Shown here piece after piece: positions 17,641 to 27,931 of a DNA stretch of 36,415 nucleotides. Below the pieces are notes generated by a model. It ran no database searches. It was not told the origin of the DNA and saw only the letters and a program-made list of their open reading frames with translations. How positions within the stretch are numbered: the first letter of the stretch is position 1; the number at the start of each line of letters is the position of its first letter. The stretch spans positions 1 to 36,415 of the forward strand of contig NWUY0304776043.1 in the NCBI GenBank assembly GCA_004151065.3. Direction: 5' to 3'. The position numbers were made by a program, and so were the translations under genes. The stretch is from Larix sibirica (lineage: Eukaryota; Streptophyta; Pinopsida; Pinales; Pinaceae).

Positions 17641-19605
17641 ACAAGACTCTGTTGAAAACCAAAATGACCTATCATTTAACCATTGATAAAAAGTTGCTAG
17701 TGCTCGGTGACCAAACTAATATAAGCCTCACTCTAGTATTGAGCAAGGAGACAAAACGTTCAATTGATAAAAGGAATTGCTCATCGTGCATTATTTGGGA
17801 GGTAAGGTGTTTCTCGAACAAGGAAAAAAATGGTGGCTATAAGCATGTGAGAGTCGATGGAGGGGGAGGAATTAGTTTCTTTTCCCCTGGATCCACTGGA
17901 AGCTATATGCGATAATCATCTTTCCATCCCAAGATAAAATAGTAGGAGCTTGGAAAGCGAAGAAGCCTTGCTGCCCCAAGGACTACAATGGGGTTTGCTG
18001 CAGCATCTTAAAAGGGGATCTTCAACCTTTCCCTAGACAACAAGACTCGGGGGATGATCATATAGTAAAATATAAGGGAGAGAATATACCATTCCATAAC
18101 ATTAGATATCTTGGGGAGACAGCAATTTGCATATGTAAATAAATAATGTAAGTATTCCTCTTGCTTTACTCAACCATTTGGGAAATAGAACATGAAATTT
18201 GGGATCTGTTTATATGCCAAGATCGAATCCTAAAATCCCACATGAAAATAAGGAAGTGGGTACCTTTTCCAAGTCCCTTAGTCTTTATATTAATACAAAT
18301 AGGGTCATCATGGAAGATCATTAGCCTTTTATCCACTTTTGTCCTGTAAACGTGGATAATAATGAAATGACAAGTTTTACTATGCATGATAGGAAGTCAG
18401 GGAGGATTCTCAATGAAGGAGTTAGTAAGGTTAAGGAGTCAATTTTTTTGTGTAAATGCTTGGAAGGTTTCGGAAACTTCATTATCACTAGAGACTGAGG
18501 GCCCTTTCTTAACAATTTATAAAGGTTCCATAAGGATTCACCAAGTGAGGCCCCCAACATTACTGAAGATCTATTGGAACAAGAGCTCATTTTGGGTTAG
18601 TTTATTTACTCTCCCCCTCGCCACAAAGTCTTTTTTTTGTGGAAAAGTCTTATATTAGCGGCGCAATCGGGTAACATTCAAAGATTTATTAATCATGATA
18701 ATAAAGGATTGGGATTGGAGTAAAGTAAATCTACCATCCCACTGGAAGAGAGCATGAGGAAAAGAAAAAGCAAGAAGAGGGCACGGTGGTAAAACTGAGA
18801 AAAGATAGAATGAAACTTACATTGAACTCGGATCTTATCAATGAGAGAACTCTCTTGTAGGTTGAGACGAGAGTAATAAGGCACTGCTATGCAATAAAAA
18901 AATAGGTTCTAATACACTTAATCAATTTAGAAAACAAGGAATCAACGATGATGGGAATATTTTTGAGGATCAAAGAGCGCCCTCCTTCATTTATAGGTGG
19001 CACTCCTATGTGTGAGTGATAATATTTACTTATGAGCATTCAATGAGGTGAAAAGATACTATAAATTTCCACATGATCTTCAACTCTGATAAATAAAAAT
19101 GTTATCACTATAACAGAGACTTTAAGCACTCACAGATACTTGAGAATGGACCAGATAGTCTCATCATTTGGCTCGAGATTCAAAATATTTGTACTTAAAC
19201 TGAATTGCTAAAACACCGTTCTTTTTTCCTACTCTAAATGATGTAATCAAATGAAAACAACCAAGATTTTCCATAAAAAATGAGATAGGTCTTGCAGATA
19301 ACTTTGAAAGGAATAATGCTTTCTCATTCAATAGGGTTTGAACAAGATCATATATTCAAAGTTACACTTAACATTTGCTCAAGGCAGAACCAAAAAGAAT
19401 ATGATGCTTGGGTAGTTCTCTGTGAGGCTTTTCAAATTAGAAATCCCAAATAAGGATCGCTAAAAATGTTCTAAATAGTTGGCCCAAAGAAAAATTATTA
19501 TTAATGGAATACTAACAGGGGAAAAAAGCACCATACAAAGTTCATCTGTGCGGAGTAAAGCCTAATTCCGAATAACCGGAAATCATATAAGATTGTGGGG
19601 CGATA
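17640..19605. other. Non-coding, nothing recognised
   Basis: Several open frames of 60-90 codons overlap each other on both strands (17652-17915, 18161-18658). None shows a motif, and none is clearly better than its shadows. The stretch is AT-richer than the flanks. Confidence 0.4.
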
Positions 19606-19609
19606 ATGT

Positions 19610-19650
19610 CATAAAAGTATCTGGATTAATCATAAAAGTATATGATTAAT
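19610..19650 (+). repeat. Tandem repeat, 21 and 20 bp
   Basis: CATAAAAGTATCTGGATTAAT minus its last base is repeated at once as CATAAAAGTATATGATTAAT, a one-base deletion and one substitution apart. Confidence 0.85.
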
Positions 19651-19699
19651 ATATATATCTAAAAATGAAATTGTTTAAATATAAAGAATAGGTATTATT

Positions 19700-20860
19700 A
19701 TACATTTTTTATATAGGTGCTTACAGTTGACACTTGATAGTATACAGGCTACACCCACCTTATGCTTCTCCCAAGAAAAACTAGAGAAGAACACCTCAAA
19801 ATCCACATTATATAAAAGCAAGCAAAGATAAGGTACACTCCTCGAGAACGATATACAGATTTTTATGGCACAGGGAACATCTAATAAGGAGCATGAGTTA
19901 TAATCATATATAACACATGACAGCCAAGGATTAAAGAAAGAAGAAGATTCCGTATGGGCGTAAGCAGGCCGGAATAAGAGAGAAGAAGGTGCTTCTGGAA
20001 GAAGAGGGAGAGTAACTTATTACCGGAAGAGGGTAGGCAGGCCGGACCTGGAAAGAATAGGATCCAGCCGGAAAAAAGAAGAATATTTCTTAGTAAGGCC
20101 AGGGCAAAAGAAAGGAATTAGAAAGAATAAATATCTATAGAAGGAAGAAGACTGAAGATAAAAGATAGAAAGAGCTTAAGCTTAGCGAGGTGAAGGAAGC
20201 TATTCCGCTTTAGTATAAGGGCATCCTTCTTAACGTTTGTGAAACACTTTGTTCGCTCGTTTCTTCTTGCTGCCCGGAAGGATAGAAGGAACTAAAGGGG
20301 CAGATTTCGGGCTGTACTAGGAGAGATTGAAGTTACTGGCGGGCTGACCCGCTTGGTATAGCACGCGAAGCGCCACGCACCAGATATATTTATTCACTAC
20401 TCAGGAGACCTCCCTATCGTACAGGGCTACTCTCCTGGGCATCCCAGTACTTGCCCTCTCACCAATGGCTTTACTGGATATATTAATTTATGTTACTGGA
20501 AGGAAAAGATAGAGTTAAGTGACTAGCAGAAAAGGAGTAGTTTTTTCAGGAAACAAAGTGACTCGCGGGCTGCTCTCTCGCCTCTAAAGGGGGCTCCTCC
20601 TAAACTGGGCCGTAGGAAATAAACCGGTCTATTTTCTGTCTTTTATGTAAGGGCAGCAGCGAGAGTAAAAGGAGAATTTATTTCTCGATTTATCTATTCC
20701 CACCCAACCAAGGGCAGGAAGGGTTTGAATTCAATTTATGTAACGAAGTCTCCCATTGGTAAATAAAAGAGGGTATAAGGTTGGGAAAGAATCGAAGGCT
20801 CGGAAAGAAAGAATTGAGGAGGGCCGAGGGTCGAGGGAAAGAATCGAGGGTTTAAAGAAT
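19700..20860. other. Non-coding, purine-rich on the plus strand
   Basis: Long GA-rich runs (19935-20200 and 20790-20850) carry AGGCCGG at regular-looking intervals (GCAGGCCGGAATAAG, GCAGGCCGGACC, then CCAGCCGG). A GC-rich stretch at 20335-20380 (GCACGCGAAGCGCCACGC) and 20560-20620 follows. No frame is credible. Such texture is usual in plant mitochondrial spacers. Confidence 0.4.
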
Positions 20861-20868
20861 AGATCTAA

Positions 20869-20898
20869 GCCTTCCTAGCCTATGCCTTCCTAGCCTAT
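20869..20898 (+). repeat. Exact tandem duplication of 15 bp
   Basis: GCCTTCCTAGCCTAT occurs at 20869-20883 and 20884-20898 without change, flanked by GATCTAA on both sides (20862 and 20900 regions). Confidence 0.9.
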
Positions 20899-21101
20899 CG
20901 ATCTAACCCTTCCCTATCGTTTTGGTTCTTAACGGAGACATTCATTACCTGAAGGTACTATCCATATGTAACCGGAGATATTAATTTCATATCTGACATA
21001 GGAATTATCCTTTCCATGTGGTGTCTGAGGATCTAATCATTAATCGTACCTTAATGGAAGAATATCGTATACAAAGAGATATGGATGAGATATCTATCTA
21101 T

Positions 21102-21375
21102 CTATCTCATTATATATGTAATTATGCTTGCCTTATGACTTGACACAATTCGTATTTCAATCACTACAAGTTAGGGTGATTCACTTAACGTACCTCTCCT
21201 TACCTTCTGCTCATCAGGCTTTGAGGGGAAGAAATATAGATAGAATATATCTATCTCATTATATATGTAATTATGCTTGCCTTATGACGATATATCTAGA
21301 TCATTATATATGTAATTATTCTACGACTTGACACTTTGTATTTCACTCCCTTCTGCTCAGGCTTTGAGGGGAATA
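21102..21375 (+). repeat. Duplicated segment with an exact 38-bp core
   Basis: Bases 21102-21139 and 21251-21288 are identical over 38 bases (CTATCTCATT at the start, CCTTATGAC at the end). A third, shorter copy, TCATTATATATGTAATTAT, is at 21301-21319. ACTTGACAC and the CTTCTGCTCA, GGCTTTGAGGGGAA module also occur twice (21137/21325 and 21204/21349 regions). The pattern is A-B-C, A, A-B-C with the second set shortened. A TATC microsatellite lies just left, at 21090-21108. Confidence 0.9.
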
Positions 21376-21639
21376 GAGAGGTATAACCAAGTTCAAATAG
21401 TGTAAACAATTAAGCCCAGTAAGCCTAGTAAGCCTTCGTACCTCATGGTCCGGTTAAGCCTTCAGTTCTTCGCCGATTGAGAATACAGAGCAAGTCTTCT
21501 TTCGGGTGAGAATGAATGGGGTGTACTTGTGCTTGAGCGGGGTGTAGTTGCTTTGATTGCATCCGGGTAAGGCCAGTCGCATCGACACCTCAACTGCAGC
21601 TAATACGGGTAAGAGGTAAAAGGTATACTGCTGCTAAAG

Positions 21640-21730
21640 GGTCAAGGGTTCATCGTCGAGTCCGGTTGGGGTAAAGGGTTAAGAGCGAGTCCGGGGTTTT
21701 AATGCGAGTCCGGGCAAGTCCGGTAATTGC
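21640..21730 (+). repeat. Short repeats of GAGTCCGG
   Basis: CGAGTCCGG occurs three times, plus CAAGTCCGG once, in about 70 bases, with GGTAAAGGGTTAAG-like spacers near the first. It is a degenerate microrepeat. Confidence 0.65.
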
Positions 21731-21783
21731 CAATTGCTCCGGGGTGTTAGGGGTTTCATTCTTGGTGCAATACAATTAGTACT

Positions 21784-23940
21784 TTAGGAAGATGCGTCTA
21801 TACTTCGGGGATATTTCCCCCGGAGATCGAGATGCGCAACCTCGCACACTCTAATAAGCTTTGAGCGGGCTGGCTTAAAACAAAGGCTTTTCGGAGGAGA
21901 GAGGGATAAAATAAAAAAGGAGAAGGAAACGGGAGAGACTGGAGCTGAATTAGAATAACTAGCCGATGCCCATGTCGCATTCGCTGAGATTACGGGGGAG
22001 ACACCCATTCTTATTATTAAGACTGCTGGCTAGCCGAGGGGGACTCGAGATGATACCATTTATCCTTGACAACGGCAACTAGTTCGAATAAAGAGAAAAA
22101 CCTACCTGACAAAACAGCCTTAAACTGAGATAAAATTAGAATAAAAAGATAAGGAACGTGGAGTACTCACCCGCCGTGGGTGAGGAAAGATAGTAGCTTG
22201 TCCGCATCGGGCAAGGATTTTAGAGGAAAAAAGAAAGGGCCAGGACCTTACCAGGACTTTATAAGACCTTACTTTAACGCAGGGAGGGTCTGGGTTTCGT
22301 TGTTTAGTTACCGAACCATCCATTAGGGGTTTCCATCCCACCAATACAATAGGTTTTATGGGATTATTTGATTTCCGGGCATGCGCCATTGGACCTGAAG
22401 GAAGGCATAACGTATTTAGATACAAACATACCTATTAATTAGTTTGGTTGGGTACTACTTTTCCTTCAGCTCTTCCATTTACTCATTCGACAATGAGTCA
22501 CATTATTCACCGAAAAATTTGCTTAGTTTGCCGGGGACCTCCTCAACTCCTAATATGGGGGTCAGGGGCGGAGTGACCTAGTGGTCGCTTTGAAACCAAC
22601 CCCGGCAGACGCTGGCAACCCTGATTTCAGTCTATCTATCGTCGTCACCCACGTAGGTCAACATCTAAGTATCTATCTATGGTCGTATCAGCCAGAAAGA
22701 ATCGTCAGCAAAAACCAAACTAGTCGAGCGAGAAAGACTAAACTTTATATAATAAGAGAGGACAGATCTTAACTACGGCACTGCCCGAACGCTCGCTCAT
22801 TTCAGTCTGCCTGCCTGTCTAAAGATTGACATAAAGTGGGTTAAACAGCATCATAAAAACCAACACTATTGTAAACATCGGATCTATCGGAACCTAAGTG
22901 TCTATAGTCTTCTACATATTGGCTGGCCCCGGCTGGCTGTCCAGTTCCTTGATCAATAGGTTGAGGTCTACTGCCCTAAGGGACTGCCCACTAGGTTCAT
23001 TATCATTTTTATTACCGCGGGCTTTTTGAAAAGATATCTCTATTATACAGAATTTATTAAGGAAAAAGCGAAAGAAATAGGGGGAGCAACGGCAGGCGCT
23101 ATAGAGGTAGGATAGCTTGAGGTAGGAGATCAAGGGCTTTCTGGTGGGTGCCGGGAAATGACAGGGCTAAAGGAATGGTTATCGGGCTTAGGACAGGGAA
23201 GATCTTGATTGCTTAACTATCTGCCTTAACTAGCTAAACTAGGTGGTCGGAAGCTAGGGCAATACGAATTGGATGGATAAATTGGAAGAAATAAAGAAAT
23301 AAGTATCTTTCTCTGGGGATAGGCTTGCTCAAGATTCTGCACACTCTTGGTTATGCAGAATTTGACTTAAGATTATGGCTCTGTCTGCTCAAGTAGGGCT
23401 TACTGCGATAAGTAAGTGTTATTACGTATCTAACATATATGAAGAAACGATTACCGCTTCACTATCCCTTATTGCGAGCAGCTCTACTCTAATAACAGGT
23501 TTACTGGCTAGGAAGGAGGAAACTGGGATAATAAGGAATGCTTCCCCTGATGCTAGGTGATCAACTGCCTTTGCTGTCATCCATGTTCTCTGCCTCTCCC
23601 TTTGGCCTTCCTTCCTATCTATCCTATCTTTACCTATCCTCTATCTCCCTCACTCCGCAGAGCTCAACCCGGACGGACTCCAACTACGAACTTGTAATCA
23701 AAGGCGAACAAGGGCATAAAGAAGGAGAAAAGGCTTACCACCCGCCGGACCACCTCCCTCCCATCACCAAAAAGAACCCGATTTGAAGAATACTCCAGTA
23801 ACATGAGAGGAATTTTGCAGGCTCTAAATTAAACCCTACTTAGAATAACTCTATCAATCACTTGAATCAGCACCGGTACGTACTTCTCTGATCTGAATGG
23901 CTCTCTCTAGCCCCTTACCGTAATACTAGCTCTAGCCCCT
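21784..23940. other. Non-coding, nothing recognised
   Basis: Frames of 60-101 codons at 21784-22008, 22120-22425, 22581-22772, 22912-23133 and 23538-23786 lack recognised motifs. A tRNA-like run at 22566-22605 (GGAGTGACCTAGTGGTCGC, then TTTGAAACC) was considered and set aside because no T-arm or acceptor stem closes it. Confidence 0.4.
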
Positions 23941-23944
23941 TGCT

Positions 23945-24300
23945 GATAGCCCATCCTCCCTTCCCTGAGGTAGGTGAGTCTTGGTGAGCTTGGGCTTGTG
24001 TACCCAGCGGGCTTGGCAAAAGATTACAGGCTGAAGGCTCCCGGTGAAAGGCTTATTCCTTCTGTTGGGCTTGATTAGGCTTGGTGGACTTCGGCTTAAA
24101 GGCTCCTGTCTTTTTTCTGTTGGACTTGGTGAGGCTCCTCTGGTGAATGACTAAAGGTGAAGGCTTCTGGTGAACGGCTATTGGCTTCTGGCCCTTGGCT
24201 TAAGTCCCCTGGTGAAAGTAAAAGGTTGAATGGCAAAAGGTAAGAGGCTAAGGCTTAAGTTTTAAGGTGAGAGGCTTATGTCTCATGGTTTGTTGAGCCC
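23945..24300 (+). repeat. Dispersed repeat family E, direct block
   Basis: About 350 bases are made of variants of GGTGAAAGGCTT, GGCTTCTGG, GGCTTGGTG and CTGTTGGGCTT or CTGTTGGACTT. Units are about 20-45 bases and irregular. The inverted relative is at 16786-17015. Confidence 0.65.
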
Positions 24301-26060
24301 CTCCCTGTGTGTCCTCTCTTGGGGAAAGAAGACTAATCCAACCTTCCTCCTTACCTCCGACTTTCACTGCTTCTTGAACCTTCCAATTGATACCTGGACT
24401 TCTTCGCTCAACTAATCTGACCCACCTGAATCTTCTTAACTATCGTCGTTCTTACCGACCAATATTGGTCCTAACCAATCCCACCAGTAGTGATCCATAA
24501 TTTTTTGATTTTATTGCTAAAGCGTAATTACAACATATAGAAAGGCAGCATGACGTCAGTTTTTTCTTTCCCTTCACGCAGGGGCAAAGCCATGTTATCT
24601 GTCCTTGCTTGTAAGGGCAATATTGAAGTCTTCTCAGGAATTTACTCTCTATTATTTCCTTCTTTAATTACATTCCCGGAATATGATCCTGGACTATATG
24701 TTTGTTTCTATAGTGTTCTTGACCTATCTAAATTAATTATTAGACTTTGTGGTCTCTTCGAGGCTGACCAAAGTATAATAATAGTAATTGATAATTTGGC
24801 TAAAGGTAGTAAGACTGTGTGTACTCTATTGGTCTGTCAGTTGGTTTACTTTAAGGTCAATTTGTTCATGGCAGTATAGAATCCGGTTTTAAGACTACAA
24901 AATTGGACTTGAAAATCTTTTGGTTCAAAGGGTTTAACTATGTGCTGTAATCAATTCGAAGGGCGGGGATATATAATTCTCCTGGGGCTTTATGCTTTTG
25001 AGTTACGCTCAAGGGCGTGCCACACCTTGCTAAAATTAGTCTTGATAAGAAAGGATTTCGTACCCCGGAAGTAAAAAATAGAAATATGCGGTTCGAGAAG
25101 CTGAGGGGGCTTGGACGCCTGTATCTCTGGATGAGAGAACAAAACTTTCCTTTCCTGTTCCTTATTCTGAATTTGATACGGGTTCATAATATGACGTAGC
25201 GCGTTGGGGGGGCCAGAACTTTCTAAATCTCCTGTAGAATTGGGTATTTCCAGCTGTGCATTGTTGGGCCCACCGAATCGCAAAAGACACTTGCTTGTTC
25301 AAATGTTGTTGTTATTTATTAGGTTCCTTTTATGCTCCGACTACGTTGGACAATAGCAAAGCTTAGGCCAGAACTGCATTAGCCGTTCAATTAGCCCAAA
25401 TGAAAAATGGCAACGAATGATCTTTGCTTGGGGTCCAAATCCCAGGGATTTACCTATTAAGAGGATAAGAATTTCTTTTTCATTTTTATAGCGGAGAGTT
25501 ACCTATTGGGTTTTTCCATCTTCACTTTCAATAATATTGAATTCGTTTATTTTGGAGGGTATCGCTCCTGTCACATATTGCCGCGCTTAGTTAGCCACCA
25601 CTACTATGTTTTTCCATGCCATGTACATGTTGGAGTCGCAGAGAAGGCTGCCTACGGAGACTCTGGGATTTTGGTTGTATATGAGGACTTTTAGACTCTA
25701 CGTAATATCGCCGCTATGGCTAGTCCGATGACGAGGCGTGTTCTAGAGTTAATCCAATTATTAACCTTTAATTCGAGGCTGAAAGTAGGTTCCCGCCACC
25801 TATTAACCGCCGGATCCATTAACTGATTTCAGTCGCCTTCTTTCCGCGGCAACTCCTTTGCCAAATGAGTAGGAAAAAAAGATACTAAAGGAGAATAAGA
25901 ATAAATATATATCTCTAGAATTAAAGCAGCGCATTCCAAAAGAGATAAAAATATTCTAATAAGGGGATTTACTAAGATAATATGGTGACCGGAGTTAGGA
26001 GGTTTAATACTACTGGGATAGGGGAGAAAAAAGAAACTCTAGAGGCAAATGATGATGCAA
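24300..26060. other. Unassigned stretch with several unrecognised frames
   Basis: A plus-strand frame at 24550-24879 (109 codons, ATG start, no large overlapping frame) is rich in Leu, Ile and Val and has no motif that I know. A minus-strand frame at 24990-25283 (97 codons) reads MRFGGPNNAQLEIPN, SSGPPNALRHIMNPYQI and looks fairly protein-like. A plus-strand frame at 25506-25694 (62 codons) reads on in another frame for about 40 residues. None can be named, and I call no gene. Confidence 0.35.
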
Positions 26061-26069
26061 TAATTGCTG

Positions 26070-26087
26070 ACCGCTAAAGCGAGCGGT
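26070..26087. repeat. Perfect 6-bp hairpin
   Basis: ACCGCT AAAGCG AGCGGT forms a 6-bp stem with a 6-base loop and is followed by a G-rich run (GGGGGGCCGGGG, 26093-26104). It resembles the short stems scattered in plant mitochondrial spacers. It is not near any gene, so I do not call a terminator. Confidence 0.65.
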
Positions 26088-26220
26088 TACAGGGGGGCCG
26101 GGGCATCAAATAGACATCTAAGTCCGGCGGGTAGAGATCTGATTATACGTTCCGGAGTCTACGTAGATACCCAAATAGCCCCCTTATAAATATACGTCCT
26201 ACTTTACGTCTTATATCGGA

Positions 26221-26254
26221 TAATATATGATACCTGATAATCTATGATACCTGA
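26221..26254 (+). repeat. Tandem duplication, 17 bp
   Basis: TAATATATGATACCTGA and TAATCTATGATACCTGA adjoin directly and differ at one base. A diverged GATGATACTTAGATCGGATAA follows at about 26276. Confidence 0.85.
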
Positions 26255-26351
26255 TTGTACATCTAAGCCTTCCTGATGATACTTAGATCGGATAATAGAT
26301 CCATACGTCGTCACCTGACTTCAACTTAAAGCTATACTCTACCCGGATGAT

Positions 26352-26644
26352 CCAATACGCTTGGCTAATCCACTTGGCTTGCCTAATCGACTGCTCTAAT
26401 CCACGGGCTTTAATCCACTGGCTCTAATACGCTCTAATCCAATGGCTCTAATCCGATGGCTCTAGTCCACTTGGATCCGCTAATCAATGGGGCTCCCCGG
26501 ATGCTCTAATACCAATGGCTCTAATACACTGGTTCTATATGGGATGGGCTACTTGGCTGGGCTACTATAATTGACTTGGATTGGCTAATTGACTGATCGA
26601 GCTAATCCGCGGGGCTCCGCTAATCCACCGCTCTAATCCACAGG
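26352..26644 (+). repeat. Degenerate minisatellite of GGCTCTAATCCACT units
   Basis: About 290 bases consist of some 20 variants of a 14-16 base unit, GGCTCTAATCCACT (for example GCTCTAATCCAATG, GCTCTAATCCGATG, GCTAATCCGCGG). Spacing is irregular and there are no constant repeats with unique spacers, so it is not a CRISPR array. It is the clearest minisatellite in the window. Confidence 0.85.
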
Positions 26645-26717
26645 GAGGGGCATTGGCAGGAGGTGGTCGCCGATAGCCCCAGGTGGCTGGTGCTTTATAG
26701 TGATTGATTGATAGACC

Positions 26718-26780
26718 ACATCTTCCCAAATAGGCAATCTCACCAGCAGCAGGCAACATCTTTCCAAATAGGCAATCCCA
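26718..26780 (+). repeat. Imperfect direct repeat, 38-bp offset
   Basis: ACATCTTCCCAAATAGGCAA and ACATCTTTCCAAATAGGCAA are followed by TCTCA and TCCCA. They differ at two visible positions over 25 bases. Confidence 0.8.
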
Positions 26781-26831
26781 CACAGAAAAAGCATTTACCA
26801 AATACACATCCACCCAACACGGGAAGAGGAA

Positions 26832-26874
26832 GCTACGGGACGACGGGAAGGTACGGGAAGGTACGGGACGGTAC
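26832..26874 (+). repeat. Tandem repeat, about 10 bp
   Basis: Four to five units of GGTACGGGAA (with GCTACGGGAC and GGTACGGGAC variants) adjoin. The 116-codon minus-strand frame at 26565-26915 runs through this array and the minisatellite and is not a gene. Confidence 0.8.
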
Positions 26875-27114
26875 ACAGGGAAGGGGCCACCCACATAGTC
26901 ATAGCTGCCAGACATAGTAGCCTCACCCTACCAGCCATACAGAAACCTCGACCCTCAAAATATACCCTCTAACAATACCCTCTAACGATACGGAGCCTTA
27001 TCAGTCCTTAGAATGTTCCCCGGAGAGTCCGCTGCGAGCATAGATCGAATCAATATAATTGTAATTACACCAAGCAGCAATGGATGTCCAGTGAGAGACC
27101 CAAAAGCCCAGGTT

Positions 27115-27780
27115 TGAAGAAAGGTGGTAAATCAAAAGGCTCATTGTCATCAAGAGGTAGTAAATTTGGTACAGAAAGGTTGGCATATCCAACAGAAAAT
27201 CCAACTGCAGATCCAGAAACTAACTTTATGTCTAGTAGTTCTTTCTCTTCAGCTTAATAAGAAGGTCTTCACTTAGATAAAAGTGCTTGGACAAAGTAGT
27301 AGGTACAAAATATTATTCTCCAACGAGAGATCTTACTCTTCGAAGCTTCCAAAGAAAGACTGTTTAGTTCACCTCATATATGCGCATATTGATGAGAGTT
27401 AAAGCTTTGAGACCATGCTTCTCTTAAGGCTTTTCACTGATAGATAGTAAGACTCTAGGCTATATGGGGCTATACACTTCTCTAGTTTTTTTTTATATGG
27501 CTTCTCTGGTCTTCACACAGATCAAAGTGATGGATTAAGAGACTCTCTTAAAGGCTTGTTTCCGAAGAGTCCTCTCCATGAGATCTTACTCTCCGAATGT
27601 TACAAAATATACTACTCTTAGTTTGTATAGGCCTGAACTCTAGAGCTTAAGGCACCATATAGGGGGACTAAGTCTAGTAGTAGTCCAATAGGCAGCGCTA
27701 AGACTAACTGCTTGGACCAAGGCGCTAAGACAAAAAAGCAAGTGTCCATAGGGTCCGGGCAGGACTAAGCGGGACACTAA
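27115..27780 (+). repeat. Dispersed repeat family A, last block
   Basis: The order of modules resembles that of 1-700. It starts with GGTAAAT and TAAATTTGG with AAAGGTTGGCATATCC (27125-27190), then GCAGATCCAGAAACTAAC and TCTAGTAGTTCTTTC (compare GAAGATCCAGGGACTTAC and TCTAGTAGTTATTTC at 210-243). CTTCACTTAGATAAAAGTG and CTTGGACAAAGTAGTAGGT come next (compare CTTGGACCAAGTAGTAGGT at 341-359), and CTTCACACAGATCAAAGTG again at 27512. This is the strongest long-range repeat in the window. Confidence 0.7.
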
Positions 27781-27873
27781 TAAGCTTTTTTCTTTTGGCT
27801 AGTTTCCAATGATATCCTCTTATCCGACAAATCCATCCATCCCAGCCAGCTTACCCGGACCATTAGACTAGGG

Positions 27874-27931
27874 GTGTAGCCGGGAGATGTATAGCCAGTA
27901 GTCATATAGCTGGTAGCCGTATAGCCGTTAT
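27874..27931 (+). repeat. Degenerate tandem repeat of TAGCCGTATAGCC
   Basis: Variants TGTAGCCGGGAGATGTATAG, CATATAGCTGGTAGCC and GTATAGCCGTTATG recur at about 15-20 bases. Confidence 0.6.

Noticed and set aside
22560-22640. Possible serine-type tRNA (GGAGTGACCTAGTGGTCGC, TTTGAAACC)
   Set aside because: A D-arm-like and an anticodon-loop-like run can be seen, but no anticodon stem, T-arm or acceptor stem pairs around them.
25085-25130. Possible group II intron core (ATGCGGTTCGAGAAGC)
   Set aside because: No domain V hairpin with the AGC triad and bulge, and no intron boundary or flanking exon could be found.
25715-25745. Hammerhead-ribozyme-like CCGATGACGAGG
   Set aside because: The conserved CTGANGA and GAAA core segments are not both present.
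26070-26104. Rho-independent terminator
   Set aside because: A hairpin exists, but the following run is G-rich, not T-rich, and no gene precedes it.
26352-26644. CRISPR-like array
   Set aside because: Units are short, vary at most positions and adjoin without unique spacers of constant length; no cas-like gene is near. It is a minisatellite.
26565-26915. 116-codon minus-strand open frame
   Set aside because: It runs through the minisatellite and the 10-bp tandem array, with no recognised domain.
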